Below, piece after piece: positions 8,020 through 17,444 of a DNA stretch of 41,689 nt. Both the position numbers and the translations under genes were made by a program. A model generated the notes under the pieces. That model made no database searches. It was not told where the DNA came from and saw nothing but the letters and a program-made list of their open reading frames with translations. Source of the stretch: Oscillospiraceae bacterium (lineage in GTDB: Bacteria > Bacillota > Clostridia > Oscillospirales > Acutalibacteraceae); contig JAISNY010000004.1 of NCBI GenBank assembly GCA_031275995.1, positions 1 to 41,689 of the forward strand, given 5' to 3'. Within the stretch, counting starts at the first letter, position 1, and each line of letters begins with the position of its first letter.

Positions 8020-9489
8020 ATGAAAAAAATTAGCACAAGCGTAAAAATTTTTATGATTATAAACTTTTTTTGCTTTTTTTTGTTTGCGTTGTGCTGTAAA
8101 GCACAAGATGACAGCACGCTGAGTAAAATTAAATCTCGAGGAAATATAATAATGGGAACAAGTGCTGATTTCCCTCCGTTTGAATCCCTGAAAAACGGAA
8201 AAATTGTTGGGATAGACGTAGAAATTGCTAAAAATATAGCTAAAAAGTTAGGCGTCAAGCTAGAAACAGATCTCGAGTTGAAAATAAGTGACCTAAGTTT
8301 GAGTTCTTTAATGTTTGAACTGAAGAACGGAACAATTGATTTTATGGCGTCTGGATTTAGCTACACGGAAGAAAGGGCTCGAAATGTAAATTTTTCCGAG
8401 AGTTATTTTACGGCCTCTCAGGAAATAATTGTGAAGAAAAACAGCGAAATTAAAGAACCAAATGACCTTTCCGGAAAGAAGATTGGCGTTCAGCTTGGAA
8501 CCACAGGAGATTCTTATTGTACGAATTTGGGTAACATGGAAGTTGTAAGGTTTGATAAAATTACGGACTCAATTGTGGCTCTTTCAAACGGCAACATTGA
8601 CGCGGTTGTAATAGACGGGTTTTCGGCTGATAAAATTGTGAGTAAAAATGCAAATCTTCATAAAATTCCTAAAAATTTAACCGAAGAAAGTTACAGCATC
8701 GGAGTTAAAAAGGGAAATACGAAGCTTTTGAAGATTGTAAATGAAGTTCTTTTGGAAATGAAACAAAATGGCGAGCTTGAAAAAATAATAAATTCTTATA
8801 TGCAGCCGGAATACGTTGAGGAAAGTAAATCCTTTTTTGAAGAATATTCGCCTTACATAATTGAAGGAATTGCAAATACTTTAAAAATAACATTTTTTGC
8901 CGCAATCATAGGAATATTGCTGGGTGTTTTGATGGCAAGCTTGAAAGTAGCTTCGAAATCGAATAAAAGAATGAAAATATTTGATGTATTTGTAACTTTT
9001 TACACCACAATAACCCGCGGAACGCCGGCGTTGGTTCAGCTTTTTATCATGTATTATGTGATTTTTTCAAGAATATCCAAAAATCCGATAACTGCGGCGA
9101 TTATCACTTTCGGAATAAATTCCGGAGCATATGTTTGTGAACACGTGCGTGCCGGGATTGAAGCGATTGAGAGAGGTCAGTTTGAAGCCGGAAGGTCGCT
9201 TGGGATCTCCGAAAGAGTTTTAATGTCAAAAATAATTGTTCCGCAAGCAATCAAAAATATTTTGCCGTCGCTTACGGGGGAAATCATCAGCCTGCTCAAA
9301 GAAACGGCTGTTGTCGGGTTTATCGGTGTTATGGATCTTTCACTCGCGGGGAAAAAAATCACAAGCGTAACATTTGAACCCGCATTGCCGCTCTTTATTG
9401 TGGCTGCAATTTACTTAATTTTGGTAGCAGGTTTAACATTTATACATAAGAAAATTGAAAGGAGGATGAAAAAAAGTGATAGTTATTAA
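8020..9489 (+). CDS. Glutamine-type amino-acid ABC transporter, fused binding protein and permease
   Basis: This is a single-chain binding protein plus permease. After an N-terminal membrane segment (about 8-27), an SBP_bac_3 domain (about 38-260) runs from [20 protein letters not shown] to the LEKIINSYM region, with the usual [16 protein letters not shown] HisM/GlnP-type permease follows (about 283-480) with several membrane segments, [15 protein letters not shown] and the EAGRSLGIS...[12 protein letters not shown] coupling loop. A GGGGGG ribosome site precedes the ATG. The ATPase gene overlaps its end by 14 bases, so the two are translationally coupled. Substrate (glutamine, or another polar amino acid) is inferred from family. 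Confidence 0.92.
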   Translation: MKKISTSVKIFMIINFFCFFLFALCCKAQDDSTLSKIKSRGNIIMGTSADFPPFESLKNGKIVGIDVEIAKNIAKKLGVKLETDLELKISDLSLSSLMFELKNGTIDFMASGFSYTEERARNVNFSESYFTASQEIIVKKNSEIKEPNDLSGKKIGVQLGTTGDSYCTNLGNMEVVRFDKITDSIVALSNGNIDAVVIDGFSADKIVSKNANLHKIPKNLTEESYSIGVKKGNTKLLKIVNEVLLEMKQNGELEKIINSYMQPEYVEESKSFFEEYSPYIIEGIANTLKITFFAAIIGILLGVLMASLKVASKSNKRMKIFDVFVTFYTTITRGTPALVQLFIMYYVIFSRISKNPITAAIITFGINSGAYVCEHVRAGIEAIERGQFEAGRSLGISERVLMSKIIVPQAIKNILPSLTGEIISLLKETAVVGFIGVMDLSLAGKKITSVTFEPALPLFIVAAIYLILVAGLTFIHKKIERRMKKSDSY

Positions 9490-10210
9490 AAATTTAAGCA
9501 AACAATTTTGTGTAAATGGAAAGCATCAAAAAGTTTTAAAGAACATTAATTGTGAAATAAAAAAAGGTGAGAAAATGGTTATAATAGGCCCCTCGGGCTC
9601 GGGGAAAAGCACCTTCTTAAGATGCCTCAACCTTTTAGAAATTCCAAGTTCGGGGCAAATTATTTTTGAAGGCGAAGACATAACTTCTTCTAAATGTAAA
9701 ATCAATAAGTTAAGGCAAAAGATGGGAATGATTTTTCAAAAGTTTAATTTATTCCCTAACTTAACCGTTCAGCAAAATATTACTTTGGCACCGGTAAATT
9801 TAAAATTATTAACAAAAGAAAAAGCTGAAAAAATAGCCTTAAAGCTTTTGGAAAGAGTGGGGCTTGTTTCAAAAAAAGATTCTTATCCGAGCAGTCTTTC
9901 CGGCGGGCAGCAGCAGAGGATTGCGATTGTCAGAGCACTTGCAATGAACCCTGACGTCATGCTTTTTGATGAGCCGACATCTGCTTTGGATCCAGAAATG
10001 GTTAAAGAAGTATTAAGCGTTATTGAAAATCTCGCAAGAAACGGCATGACCATGATTATTGTTACGCACGAAATTGGGTTTGCAAAACAGGTAGGCAGTA
10101 GGATCGTGTTTATGCATCAAGGAGAAATTTTGGAGGATGAAACTCCGGAAGAATTTTTTGAAAATCCGAAGAATGAAAGGGTTAAAGAATTTTTATCAAA
10201 AGTTCTTTGA
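9476..10210 (+). CDS. glnQ: Polar amino-acid ABC transporter ATP-binding protein (GlnQ type)
   Basis: This is the ATPase for the upstream fused transporter. It shows Walker [10 protein letters not shown] (38-46), the Q-loop in [11 protein letters not shown], signature LSGGQQQR, Walker [14 protein letters not shown] and the H-loop in VTHEIGFA. At 244 residues it has the length of GlnQ/HisP-type ATPases. The start is GTG inside the end of the permease gene, with AGGAGG upstream. The exact amino acid carried is not determined by the sequence. Confidence 0.93.
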   Translation: MIVIKNLSKQFCVNGKHQKVLKNINCEIKKGEKMVIIGPSGSGKSTFLRCLNLLEIPSSGQIIFEGEDITSSKCKINKLRQKMGMIFQKFNLFPNLTVQQNITLAPVNLKLLTKEKAEKIALKLLERVGLVSKKDSYPSSLSGGQQQRIAIVRALAMNPDVMLFDEPTSALDPEMVKEVLSVIENLARNGMTMIIVTHEIGFAKQVGSRIVFMHQGEILEDETPEEFFENPKNERVKEFLSKVL

Positions 10211-10242
10211 AAGGGGCGTAGGGAATAAAATATTTATTAAAA

Positions 10243-10410
10243 GTGATAGATTTATTTAAACAAGAGATCATCGATATATTGGCCCTCACCAATAAGCTTA
10301 ATGATTTCGTGAATAATAATATAAAATGTCCTAAATACGGGAAATTGAAAAAGTAAAATATGGTTTTATTAAGAAACAAACAAAGATATCTGTTCAAAAT
10401 TTGCTTATTA
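10243..10410 (+). pseudogene. Transposase zinc-ribbon remnant
   Basis: A GTG-started frame (10243-10356) reads VIDLFKQEIIDILALTNKL and then KCPKYGKLKK before a stop. A shifted frame just after reads VKYGF and another NKQRYLFKIC. Together this resembles the N-terminus of a transposase with a CPxCG...KQRYxCKxC zinc ribbon, as in IS1- or IS1595-type elements. The stretch AAACAAAGATATCT is also found in the InsA relic at the right end of the window. The second Cys of the first pair is now Tyr, and the rest is gone. It fills the gap between glnQ and the uracil-DNA glycosylase gene. Confidence 0.55.
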
Positions 10411-10412
10411 GC

Positions 10413-11003
10413 TTAGAAAACTATGCAGGATAGGCTTTCTTGTATATCGATTAATTTATTTTTAAGCAACTCCAAATCATGTTTTACAGCTTCTTTATGA
10501 CCGGGGTTTCTTAAAATCGCCGCAGGGTGTAATGTAGCCATGAACCATGTACCCTTTTTATAAACAAATTTACCATGATCACGAGTTATCTTGATGCAAG
10601 GGTCAACAATCCTTGATGCGGCAATTCGACCTAAAGCCACAACTATTTTCGGTCTAATAAGTAAAAATTGACTTCTTAACCAACGAATACATTTTTCTTG
10701 TTCCTCAGGGAAAGGGTCGCGGTTCAATGGCGGTCTGCATTTAACTATGTTGGCAATATAAATATTACTTTCTCTGAAAAAACCGACTTCGCCTAGCATC
10801 GAATCAAGCAACTTACCAGATCTGCCTACAAATGGAAGCGCTTGAATATCCTCATTTTCTCCAGGACCTTCCCCCACAAACATTACGTCGGCTTTAGGGT
10901 TACCTTGCCCAAAAACTACATTTGTTCGGGTATCACAAAGTGGACATTCTGTGCATCTTAAACATGATTCCTTAACATTTTCCCAATCCAAAATATCAAA
11001 CAT
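10413..11003 (-). CDS. udg: Family 4 uracil-DNA glycosylase
   Basis: This enzyme removes uracil from DNA and carries a 4Fe-4S cluster. Probable cluster ligands are Cys14 and Cys17 in SCLRCTEC, Cys89 in KCRPP and Cys105 in QEKC, the spacing of the family. The active-site motif GEGPGENED (44-52), the NRDPFPEE segment and the C-terminal LHPAAILRN motif are present. The length, 196 residues, is normal. Genes of this kind are common in Clostridia. It ends three bases after the transposase relic and is transcribed away from the DUF2493 gene's side of the operon; a 282-base gap with no recognisable feature separates them. Confidence 0.93.
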   Translation of the reverse strand: MFDILDWENVKESCLRCTECPLCDTRTNVVFGQGNPKADVMFVGEGPGENEDIQALPFVGRSGKLLDSMLGEVGFFRESNIYIANIVKCRPPLNRDPFPEEQEKCIRWLRSQFLLIRPKIVVALGRIAASRIVDPCIKITRDHGKFVYKKGTWFMATLHPAAILRNPGHKEAVKHDLELLKNKLIDIQESLSCIVF

Positions 11004-11285
11004 CCTATTTAAATTTAAAAATAAAAAACTATGATATATGAAATCCTACAGCAAATTCCCATACGAAACAAATTTAAACACTCTACCTTAAAACTTATAA
11101 TAAACTTTTAGACACCGCAAGTAAATAAATTTAAATACGTATCCTTAACAATCTCGCAACACAACAATGAAAAACATAATAACAATCAGTTTCAGACATT
11201 TCATTTTGCAAATTTTAAAAATTCAAAAATCTCAATAGTTCAAGAAAGCCGATGATTTAAAAAATCTCTTGAATTTAATTGAATT

Positions 11286-11687
11286 TTATTTAAAAACTTC
11301 AAATCTAGTTTGACTGTATGATATCATTTCTTCTTTCATTGTGAAGCCGCCCCGTATCCTGTCTGTCGTGAAAACACGAACCGGCTTGCCGATAAACCTC
11401 GAATAGTTAATTGCGTGAAACGTCCCTCGAGATTCCCCATCCCAAATGGCAATTACTAAATCAACAAAATTTACAATTTCTTTATTGCGATGTATAGGCG
11501 CAATACGCCCAAACTTTTTGTAGTCAGGCTTGAATACCACAAAAGGAATTTTGTTATTTCGAGCATGGTGTTCGGCACAAGAATCAATACCCCTTGCGCC
11601 GCCACTTGCAATCAATGAAACGTCGCTTGGAATAAAAAATCCTACCTCAACATTAAGCTCTCTTGAGCCAACAACCGCAATCTTCAA
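11286..11687 (-). CDS. DUF2493/SLOG-superfamily nucleotide-binding protein
   Basis: A Rossmann-like SLOG domain opens KIAVVGSREL and continues with LIASGGARGIDSCAEHHA and VDLVIAIWDGESRGTFHAI, the nucleotide-binding blocks of DUF2493 (YspA/YpsA-like) proteins. These bind nucleotide-derived ligands, but no reaction is established. I start it at the TTG at 11687, which has AGGTAGGGTG upstream and gives the typical short N-terminus; the ORF track extends 28 codons further without support. It is 133 residues long. It stands alone and faces away from dacF. Confidence 0.8.
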   Translation of the reverse strand: MKIAVVGSRELNVEVGFFIPSDVSLIASGGARGIDSCAEHHARNNKIPFVVFKPDYKKFGRIAPIHRNKEIVNFVDLVIAIWDGESRGTFHAINYSRFIGKPVRVFTTDRIRGGFTMKEEMISYSQTRFEVFK

Positions 11688-11808
11688 TCTAAACACCCTA
11701 CCAATTGCAAATATATATTTTAAATTTAAAGAAATCAATATCTTTCCTACAGACCTATTACGAAAACACAAGCATAAAATTTAAGAATAAATCCTGCAGG
11801 TGAGTTTT

Positions 11809-12948
11809 TTGAAAAATAAATATATATTTAAAATTAATTTAATTTTTTCTGTTTTTGTAATATTTCCAGCCAAAATTAAAACTTTGGAAATTTCCGCACG
11901 TTCTGCCGTTATAATTTGTGCGGATTCCGGAGACGTAATATGGGAACGTGATAAAGATGCTCCGGGTTCAATGGCAAGCACAACAAAAATAATGAGTGCT
12001 CTTTTAACTTTAGAAGAAGCGGCGGCACGCGGAAACCGCGATTTGGAAATAACTCCGGAAATGGTTGAAGTCGAAGGCTCCTCCATGGGTCTGGAAGTAG
12101 GAGACGTAATCGATTTGGAATCACTCGCTAAAGGTATGCTCCTTCCTTCTGGAAATGATTCGGCAAATGCGGCCGCTGTTTCAGTTTCAGGTAATATTGA
12201 AAATTTTTTAAAAATCATGAACGCACGCGCGAAACAATTGGGAATGAAAAATACCAATTTTTGTACTCCTTCCGGACTAGATTTTTCAGATCATCACTCT
12301 ACGGCGTACGACATGGCAATTTTAGGAGCCTACGCCATGGAAAACGAACAATTTGCAGAAATTGTGCGTAAAAATTATGATACTGTGAAATTTAAAAACA
12401 GCAACAAGAAAATTACACTTAAAAATCATAATAAGCTTCTTAAACTTTACAAGTATTGCATCGGAGTTAAGACCGGATTCACTAAACGTGCAGGACGATG
12501 TTTGGTTTCGTGCGCTGAAAAAGATGGGGTCAGACTGGTGGCTGTCACCCTTAACGACCCCGACGATTGGCAAGACCATATCTCACTTTATAATTACGGT
12601 TTTGCTAATATTACAAGCCGAGTGTTTGATGAACGTGAATTTAGAGCGAACCTTACGGTAAATAACGGAGAAGTCGATGAATTATCTGTTATTGGATCGA
12701 CGTGGTTCTCTCGAACATTCAGATCTGGCAAAGAGTCCGAGGTAAAAAGACAGATCGAATTGCCCGAATCGATTAAGGCGCCTGTTTATGAAGGTCAAGT
12801 CGTAGGAAAAGCAATTTATACCCTTGAAGGCAAAAAAATAGGTGAAAACACACTAACCTCCGAAAAAACCATCAATGCAAAAGTTCATAAAAATATATTT
12901 CAAAAAATTAAAGAATTTATACTCAAAATATTTAGAATACGCCAATAA
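11809..12948 (+). CDS. dacF: D-alanyl-D-alanine carboxypeptidase (DacF/PBP5 family)
   Basis: This penicillin-binding protein trims the terminal D-Ala from peptidoglycan stem peptides outside the membrane. A signal peptide occupies about residues 5-26. The serine-peptidase motifs are complete: STTK (57-60), SGN (114-116) and KTG (221-223). A C-terminal PBP5-like domain follows, and the last residues (IFQKIKEFILKIFRIRQ) form an amphipathic helix that would anchor it to the membrane. I prefer the TTG at 11809, spaced correctly from AGGTGAG; the GTG at 11800 overlaps that ribosome site. DacF-type enzymes often act in sporulation, but vegetative use is equally possible here. Confidence 0.92.
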   Translation: MKNKYIFKINLIFSVFVIFPAKIKTLEISARSAVIICADSGDVIWERDKDAPGSMASTTKIMSALLTLEEAAARGNRDLEITPEMVEVEGSSMGLEVGDVIDLESLAKGMLLPSGNDSANAAAVSVSGNIENFLKIMNARAKQLGMKNTNFCTPSGLDFSDHHSTAYDMAILGAYAMENEQFAEIVRKNYDTVKFKNSNKKITLKNHNKLLKLYKYCIGVKTGFTKRAGRCLVSCAEKDGVRLVAVTLNDPDDWQDHISLYNYGFANITSRVFDEREFRANLTVNNGEVDELSVIGSTWFSRTFRSGKESEVKRQIELPESIKAPVYEGQVVGKAIYTLEGKKIGENTLTSEKTINAKVHKNIFQKIKEFILKIFRIRQ

Positions 12949-13045
12949 TCGTTTTTTAATTAAATTTCATAGAATTCTCTTGTCGAGAACTGCAAATTTT
13001 ATTTGGATAATTTTCCTAGTTTAGTTATTAAGACAATTTTTGTTT

Positions 13046-13405
13046 CTAAAAAATTTTATCTAGTTTAGAATTTTTTAAATTTTCTAAAATTTTCTTTTTC
13101 TCCCCAGATGGTTTTTCCCTTAAGAGAGAAATTATTTTAAGCTCTTCAATCGAAAGATTGCTAACGTTTGGAATTTGATCTTGAACATCTCCAAGCACCT
13201 GGGCATGTTCTTCCTCCAGCAACTCTGTGTAATGAACTCCCAATATTTTTGAAATTTTAATTATAGTTTTTATATCCGGAATCGTCTTACCCAACTCGTA
13301 ATAAGCGAAAGTAGATCTTTCTATATTCAATTCTTGCGCAATTTGGAACTGAGAAAGGCCAAGCTTTTTTCTGAATTTTCTTAGTTTGTCTCCAATCACT
13401 TTCAT
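13046..13405 (-). CDS. XRE-family helix-turn-helix regulator
   Basis: The N-terminal half is a Cro/C1-type helix-turn-helix domain: LRKFRKKLGLSQFQIAQELN followed by STFAYYELGKTIPDI. The C-terminal half (LLEEEHAQVLGDVQD and beyond) is charged and probably mediates dimerisation. The start is uncertain: ATG at 13414, ATG at 13405 or GTG at 13399; a GGAG lies between the first two and favours a later start. It lies 71 bases downstream of the phosphohexomutase gene on the same strand, so it may be cotranscribed. Its target is unknown. Confidence 0.85.
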   Translation of the reverse strand: MKVIGDKLRKFRKKLGLSQFQIAQELNIERSTFAYYELGKTIPDIKTIIKISKILGVHYTELLEEEHAQVLGDVQDQIPNVSNLSIEELKIISLLREKPSGEKKKILENLKNSKLDKIF

Positions 13406-13474
13406 CGACTCCATTGATGGTTATTTGCCGCCCAAATTTTATCGAAAAAACCTCAAATAATTTTTTATAAGTCT

Positions 13475-14959
13475 TCAAAAATTAGTTTTACTTATCATAT
13501 GCTTAACAGATTCCAAAATTTTTTCGGAACCTCTTAACGTATTGCTTTCAGCGGTAACTACCAACGCAGGGTCGTGGACACTTTTTCTCAAAATACACCA
13601 CCCGTCGTGTTCAGCAGAGGTAAAATTCAAACGTATTCCTTCAGCGTTATCTTTTTCAATTTCGCAGCCCGGAATTTTTATGAACTCCTGTTTAATTTCA
13701 TATATAACATCCGAAGCAAGCACGTCAGCTGGTTCTTCACCTTCCAGCGGAATTCTAATTTCTTTGTGTTCAAGTGAGGGTTTATAAGTTTTTATTAAAT
13801 CTGAAATTGTTTTATTTTCACTTTTTAGCTTGAAAGCTTCCGCCACGATTTTCGCCGCCAAATATGAACCATCGTCTATAAATCCGTACTCTTTAAAGGC
13901 GGCATGACCAGAAGTTTCAATTGCCAGCGGACAATTCGTACCAGAATCATTGATTTCTTTTGCAGCTAGAATCACATTGGAGTAACCGCGCTTGTAACGG
14001 AATTGAATACCTCCGAATTCTGAGATAAATTTTTTGAGCTGTGGCGGAGTAACTGAATCCGTAACTATTACTGCGCCAGGATTTTCGCGCAGCACAAGAG
14101 CTGATGCCAATGCAACAAGAAGGCTTCCGTTTATCACGGTGCCGTCGGAATCAACCACTGCAACGCGATCGACGTCGCAATCAAAAATTATTCCAAGATC
14201 CGCTTTTGATTTTAAAACAGCACCCTTTATAGAATCAATCGCCTTGGAATCTTCCGGATTAGGCTCATGCTCGGAAAATTTTCCACTGGGCTCTAGTAAT
14301 ATGCTTCCGCGGGTATCGGCTCCTAAAGGATCTAAAATGTCCGAGACAAAAAAGGAGCCAACCCCCTCGCCAGCATCGACCACTACGTGAAACCCTTTCA
14401 AAGGTTCATTCACACCTAACTTATTAATGATTAAATTCTTAATAAATTGACAATAGTCCTTCATTACTTTGAATGTTCTCACGATTCCTTTAATCTTTTT
14501 AGGCTCGGAATAATATTGCGTTTTCGCATATTCAAGAATTTCTTCAATGTTCTTATGTGAAATCGTTCCATTTTTTAAAAAAAATTTAAATCCGTTATAT
14601 CTGTATGGATGGTGGCTTGCCGTAATTTGTATTGCAGCGTTGCAAGAGAGAATTTTCATAGCCATCGACATGGCTGGCGTCGAGGCTAAGGAACAATCAT
14701 AAATAGAAACTCCAATGCTACGTAAAGCGTTAATGGTCGTGTTTTTTATCCTTCGGGAAGATACACGCGAATCATGCCCCAGCGCAATTATTTGTTCAGA
14801 AAAATCTACGTTTTTAAACCGAGCTAACCACATTGAAAACGAAAGCACAATTGATTTTATAACATCTTTAGTCAAATCCATCTCATTGTTTTCGTTTTCA
14901 ACTGCAGTCCCCCGGATATCAGAACCACTTTTTAACTTCTTCCAAATTTCTTCGGCCAT
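13475..14959 (-). CDS. Phosphomannomutase/phosphoglucomutase family protein
   Basis: Alpha-D-phosphohexomutase that moves phosphate between C6 and C1 of hexose phosphates. The active-site serine loop is ITASHHPYRYNGFK (Ser115). The metal-binding loop is DCDVDR (250-255). The sugar-specificity loop reads IETSGHAAFKE, and the C-terminal phosphate-binding domain contains EGIRLNF. It has 494 residues, normal for the family. The start is ATG after GGGGTG. Substrate, mannose or glucose phosphate, cannot be decided from sequence. It shares a divergent region of about 150 bases with the polysaccharide deacetylase gene, and an envelope-sugar role is likely. Confidence 0.88.
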   Translation of the reverse strand: MAEEIWKKLKSGSDIRGTAVENENNEMDLTKDVIKSIVLSFSMWLARFKNVDFSEQIIALGHDSRVSSRRIKNTTINALRSIGVSIYDCSLASTPAMSMAMKILSCNAAIQITASHHPYRYNGFKFFLKNGTISHKNIEEILEYAKTQYYSEPKKIKGIVRTFKVMKDYCQFIKNLIINKLGVNEPLKGFHVVVDAGEGVGSFFVSDILDPLGADTRGSILLEPSGKFSEHEPNPEDSKAIDSIKGAVLKSKADLGIIFDCDVDRVAVVDSDGTVINGSLLVALASALVLRENPGAVIVTDSVTPPQLKKFISEFGGIQFRYKRGYSNVILAAKEINDSGTNCPLAIETSGHAAFKEYGFIDDGSYLAAKIVAEAFKLKSENKTISDLIKTYKPSLEHKEIRIPLEGEEPADVLASDVIYEIKQEFIKIPGCEIEKDNAEGIRLNFTSAEHDGWCILRKSVHDPALVVTAESNTLRGSEKILESVKHMISKTNF

Positions 14960-15115
14960 TCGTCACCCCTGAAATTTTATAGCTGTTAATTTTTGTGTAA
15001 ATTTCGAACAAGCTATATTGTATATGATACCAAAACGTTTTTAAATACGTGCATAAAAGAAGCAATTTGGACAAATATTTGGTTATATCCTGAATTTAAA
15101 ATTCATATTTTTCGA

Positions 15116-15874
15116 ATGATGAAGATTTTTATTTTGACCCGAAAAAGGTTAGCCTTACTTTGCAGTGCATTTTTGGTAGCTATTGCAGCAGCAATTTGCT
15201 CATACGACGTTCTTGTTTCTAAAGCTTCCGAAGAAAAGAAATTACCAATTTACAGCGTTGAACGCGAAGAAAAGCTAATCAGCCTCTCATTTGATGCCGC
15301 CTGGGGCAATGAACAAACTCAAAGCTTGCTTGATACATTAAAAGAGTTCGAAGTGAAAAGTACATTTTTCTTGGTAGGGATGTGGGTAGATAAATATCCG
15401 GAATCCGTTAAAGCAATTGCACAAGCCGGTCACGACATTGGCAATCATTCAGATACACACCCCCACATGACCAAAATTGACGATGAAAAAATGGTAAAAC
15501 AGATCGAAGACTGCAATGAAAAAATTCAAAAAATCACCGGAATTCGACCCACCTTATTCAGAGCTCCATACGGAGATTATAACAATAAACTTGTCGAAAC
15601 AGTTTCAAAGCTCGGAATGTTTTGTATCCAATGGAATATAGATAGTCTCGATTGGAAAGGACTGGATGAAAAGAATATGATCAAAAAATTTGAAAAGAAA
15701 ATAAAACCGGGTTCTATCGCACTTTTACACAATGGCGGTAAACACACTCCCGAAGCGCTGCCGGGAATAATAAAATTCATTAAAAGTAAAGATTATAAAA
15801 TCGTTCCTATTTCAGAGATCATCTACAAAGATAATTTTACAATTGAGCACGATGGGCAGCAATCTCTGAATTAA
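15116..15874 (+). CDS. Polysaccharide deacetylase, PdaB-like (CE4)
   Basis: An NodB-homology deacetylase exported through an N-terminal membrane segment (about 10-29). The catalytic region starts ISLSFDAAWGNEQT, followed by FFLVGMWVDKYPE, the metal motif HSDTHPHM, LFRAPYGDYN and the C-terminal LLHNGG. In classical CE4 enzymes motif 1 is TFDDG; SFDAAWG is the form usual in the clostridial PdaB sporulation group. PdaB is needed for spore cortex stability in Bacillus. The start is one of two adjacent ATG codons at 15116 and 15119; neither has a good ribosome site, and the ORF track's earlier start adds an unlikely leader. Confidence 0.87.
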   Translation: MMKIFILTRKRLALLCSAFLVAIAAAICSYDVLVSKASEEKKLPIYSVEREEKLISLSFDAAWGNEQTQSLLDTLKEFEVKSTFFLVGMWVDKYPESVKAIAQAGHDIGNHSDTHPHMTKIDDEKMVKQIEDCNEKIQKITGIRPTLFRAPYGDYNNKLVETVSKLGMFCIQWNIDSLDWKGLDEKNMIKKFEKKIKPGSIALLHNGGKHTPEALPGIIKFIKSKDYKIVPISEIIYKDNFTIEHDGQQSLN

Positions 15875-15914
15875 TTAAAGAAAAATTTATTTCATCTGGC
15901 TTAGAAAAATTTCT

Positions 15915-15928
15915 TGACTTTAAAGTCA
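15915..15928. promoter_or_regulatory. 14-bp perfect palindrome upstream of gdhA
   Basis: TGACTTTAAAGTCA is a perfect inverted repeat without a spacer, 82 bases before the gdhA start codon. It could be an operator; there is no T tract after it, so a terminator is less likely. No known regulator's consensus is claimed. Confidence 0.3.
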
Positions 15929-16010
15929 GTTTGTGCAACCCTTCCAGCATTGTGAGCTGTCGGTTAAATTACAACCATGTAATAGAGATTAATAAAAGTT
16001 TGGAGCATAA

Positions 16011-17342
16011 ATGAGTTACACTGAAAGAATTTTTGAAAAAGTTATAAAAGAAAACCCAAACGAGCCGGAATTTCATCAAGCGGTAATAGAAACACTTCGT
16101 CCTGCTGCTAAGGTGATTGACGGAAATAAATTATATGAGGAACTTGCAATTCTTGAGCGCATCACTGAAGCGGATAGACAAATTAAATTTAGAGTCTCTT
16201 GGCGCGACGATAAAGGTTCTGTACGCGTGAATAAAGGCTACAGAGTGCAATTTAACAATGCGCTCGGGCCCTATAAAGGTGGGCTTAGGTTTCACCCTTC
16301 AGTGAATATTGGAGTAATTAAGTTTTTGGGATTTGAGCAAATTTTTAAAAATGCATTGACAGGTATGCCTATTGGCGGGGCTAAAGGCGGAAGTGATTTC
16401 GACCCCAAGGGTAAATCTGATTTTGAAGTGATGTCGTTTTGCCAAAGTTTTATTACGGAACTTTTTAGGCATATAGGAGCGCAAACTGATGTTCCGGCCG
16501 GAGATATAGGAGTTGGGGCGCGTGAGATCGGCTTCCTTTACGGACAATATAAACGTTTAAAAAATGTACATGAAGGAGTCCTTACAGGAAAAGGATTAGA
16601 ACTGGATGGTTTACCAGGCCGTAAAGAAGCTACAGGTTATGGGCTGGTTTACTTTACTGAAGAAATGCTTCTCGCCAACGGAAAAAATTTTTCAAACAAG
16701 AGAGTTTCAATTTCCGGGGCGGGTAACGTCGCAATCTACGCCGCTGAGAAGTCAATTGATATGGGTGCGTCCGTTGTAACAATGTCAGATTCCAACGGGT
16801 GGATTTACGCCCCGAAAGGGATTGACTTGTCGATTATAAAAGATATAAAAGAGGTAAAGAATTTAAGAATACATGAATATGTTAAATTTGATGCTCAGGC
16901 AAAATATTTTCAAGGGCGGTTTGATTGGTCGGTGCCCTGTGATATCGCTATGCCGTGTGCCACTCAAAATGAAATATTGTTGAACGATGCTAAAAATTTG
17001 ATAAAAAATCAATGTTTTGCCATCGCCGAGGGCGCGAACATGCCTACAGATTTGGCTTCTATAAAATTATTTCTTGAAAACGGAACACTTTTCGCACCCG
17101 CCAAAGCTGCAAACGCCGGCGGAGTTTCTGCCTCCGCGCTCGAGATGAGCCAAAATTCTATGAAAATGAAGTGGGAATTTGCATATGTTGAAGAAACTCT
17201 TAAAGGAATCATGAAAAGGATATTCGCTAAAATAGCTGCGACGTCGGAAGAATTTGGCGAACCTAAAAATTATGTAATGGGGGCGAATATTCATAGTTTC
17301 AGAAATGTTTCAGAGTCGATGATTTCCCAAGGCGTAATTTGA
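16011..17342 (+). CDS. gdhA: Glutamate dehydrogenase (probably NADP-specific)
   Basis: Interconverts 2-oxoglutarate plus ammonium and glutamate, a main ammonium-assimilation step. The N-terminal catalytic domain shows FRVSWRDDKGSVRVNKGYRV, GPYKGGLRFHPSVN, the catalytic Lys region MPIGGAKGGSDFDPKGKSD and PAGDIGVGAREIGFLYGQYK. The nucleotide-binding domain contains KRVSISGAGNVAIYAAEK. At 443 residues it matches the hexameric, small-subunit type, and the sequence resembles NADP-dependent members. The start is ATG after TTTGGAG. It may use the ammonium released by the adjacent glutamine-type uptake system, which is inference. Confidence 0.95.
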   Translation: MSYTERIFEKVIKENPNEPEFHQAVIETLRPAAKVIDGNKLYEELAILERITEADRQIKFRVSWRDDKGSVRVNKGYRVQFNNALGPYKGGLRFHPSVNIGVIKFLGFEQIFKNALTGMPIGGAKGGSDFDPKGKSDFEVMSFCQSFITELFRHIGAQTDVPAGDIGVGAREIGFLYGQYKRLKNVHEGVLTGKGLELDGLPGRKEATGYGLVYFTEEMLLANGKNFSNKRVSISGAGNVAIYAAEKSIDMGASVVTMSDSNGWIYAPKGIDLSIIKDIKEVKNLRIHEYVKFDAQAKYFQGRFDWSVPCDIAMPCATQNEILLNDAKNLIKNQCFAIAEGANMPTDLASIKLFLENGTLFAPAKAANAGGVSASALEMSQNSMKMKWEFAYVEETLKGIMKRIFAKIAATSEEFGEPKNYVMGANIHSFRNVSESMISQGVI

Positions 17343-17444
17343 TGTGGAGTCTATTTTTAGTATTCCTTATCGGATAATTATTAGCACTTTTAAAAATCTT
17401 CAAGAACAACTAATCAACTTTGCTTCGAGCTTTCTGAAACCATT

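Noticed and set aside
15116-15874. SFDAAWG in the deacetylase as a dead motif 1
   Set aside because: This form is normal for PdaB-type proteins, so it is not by itself evidence of inactivity.
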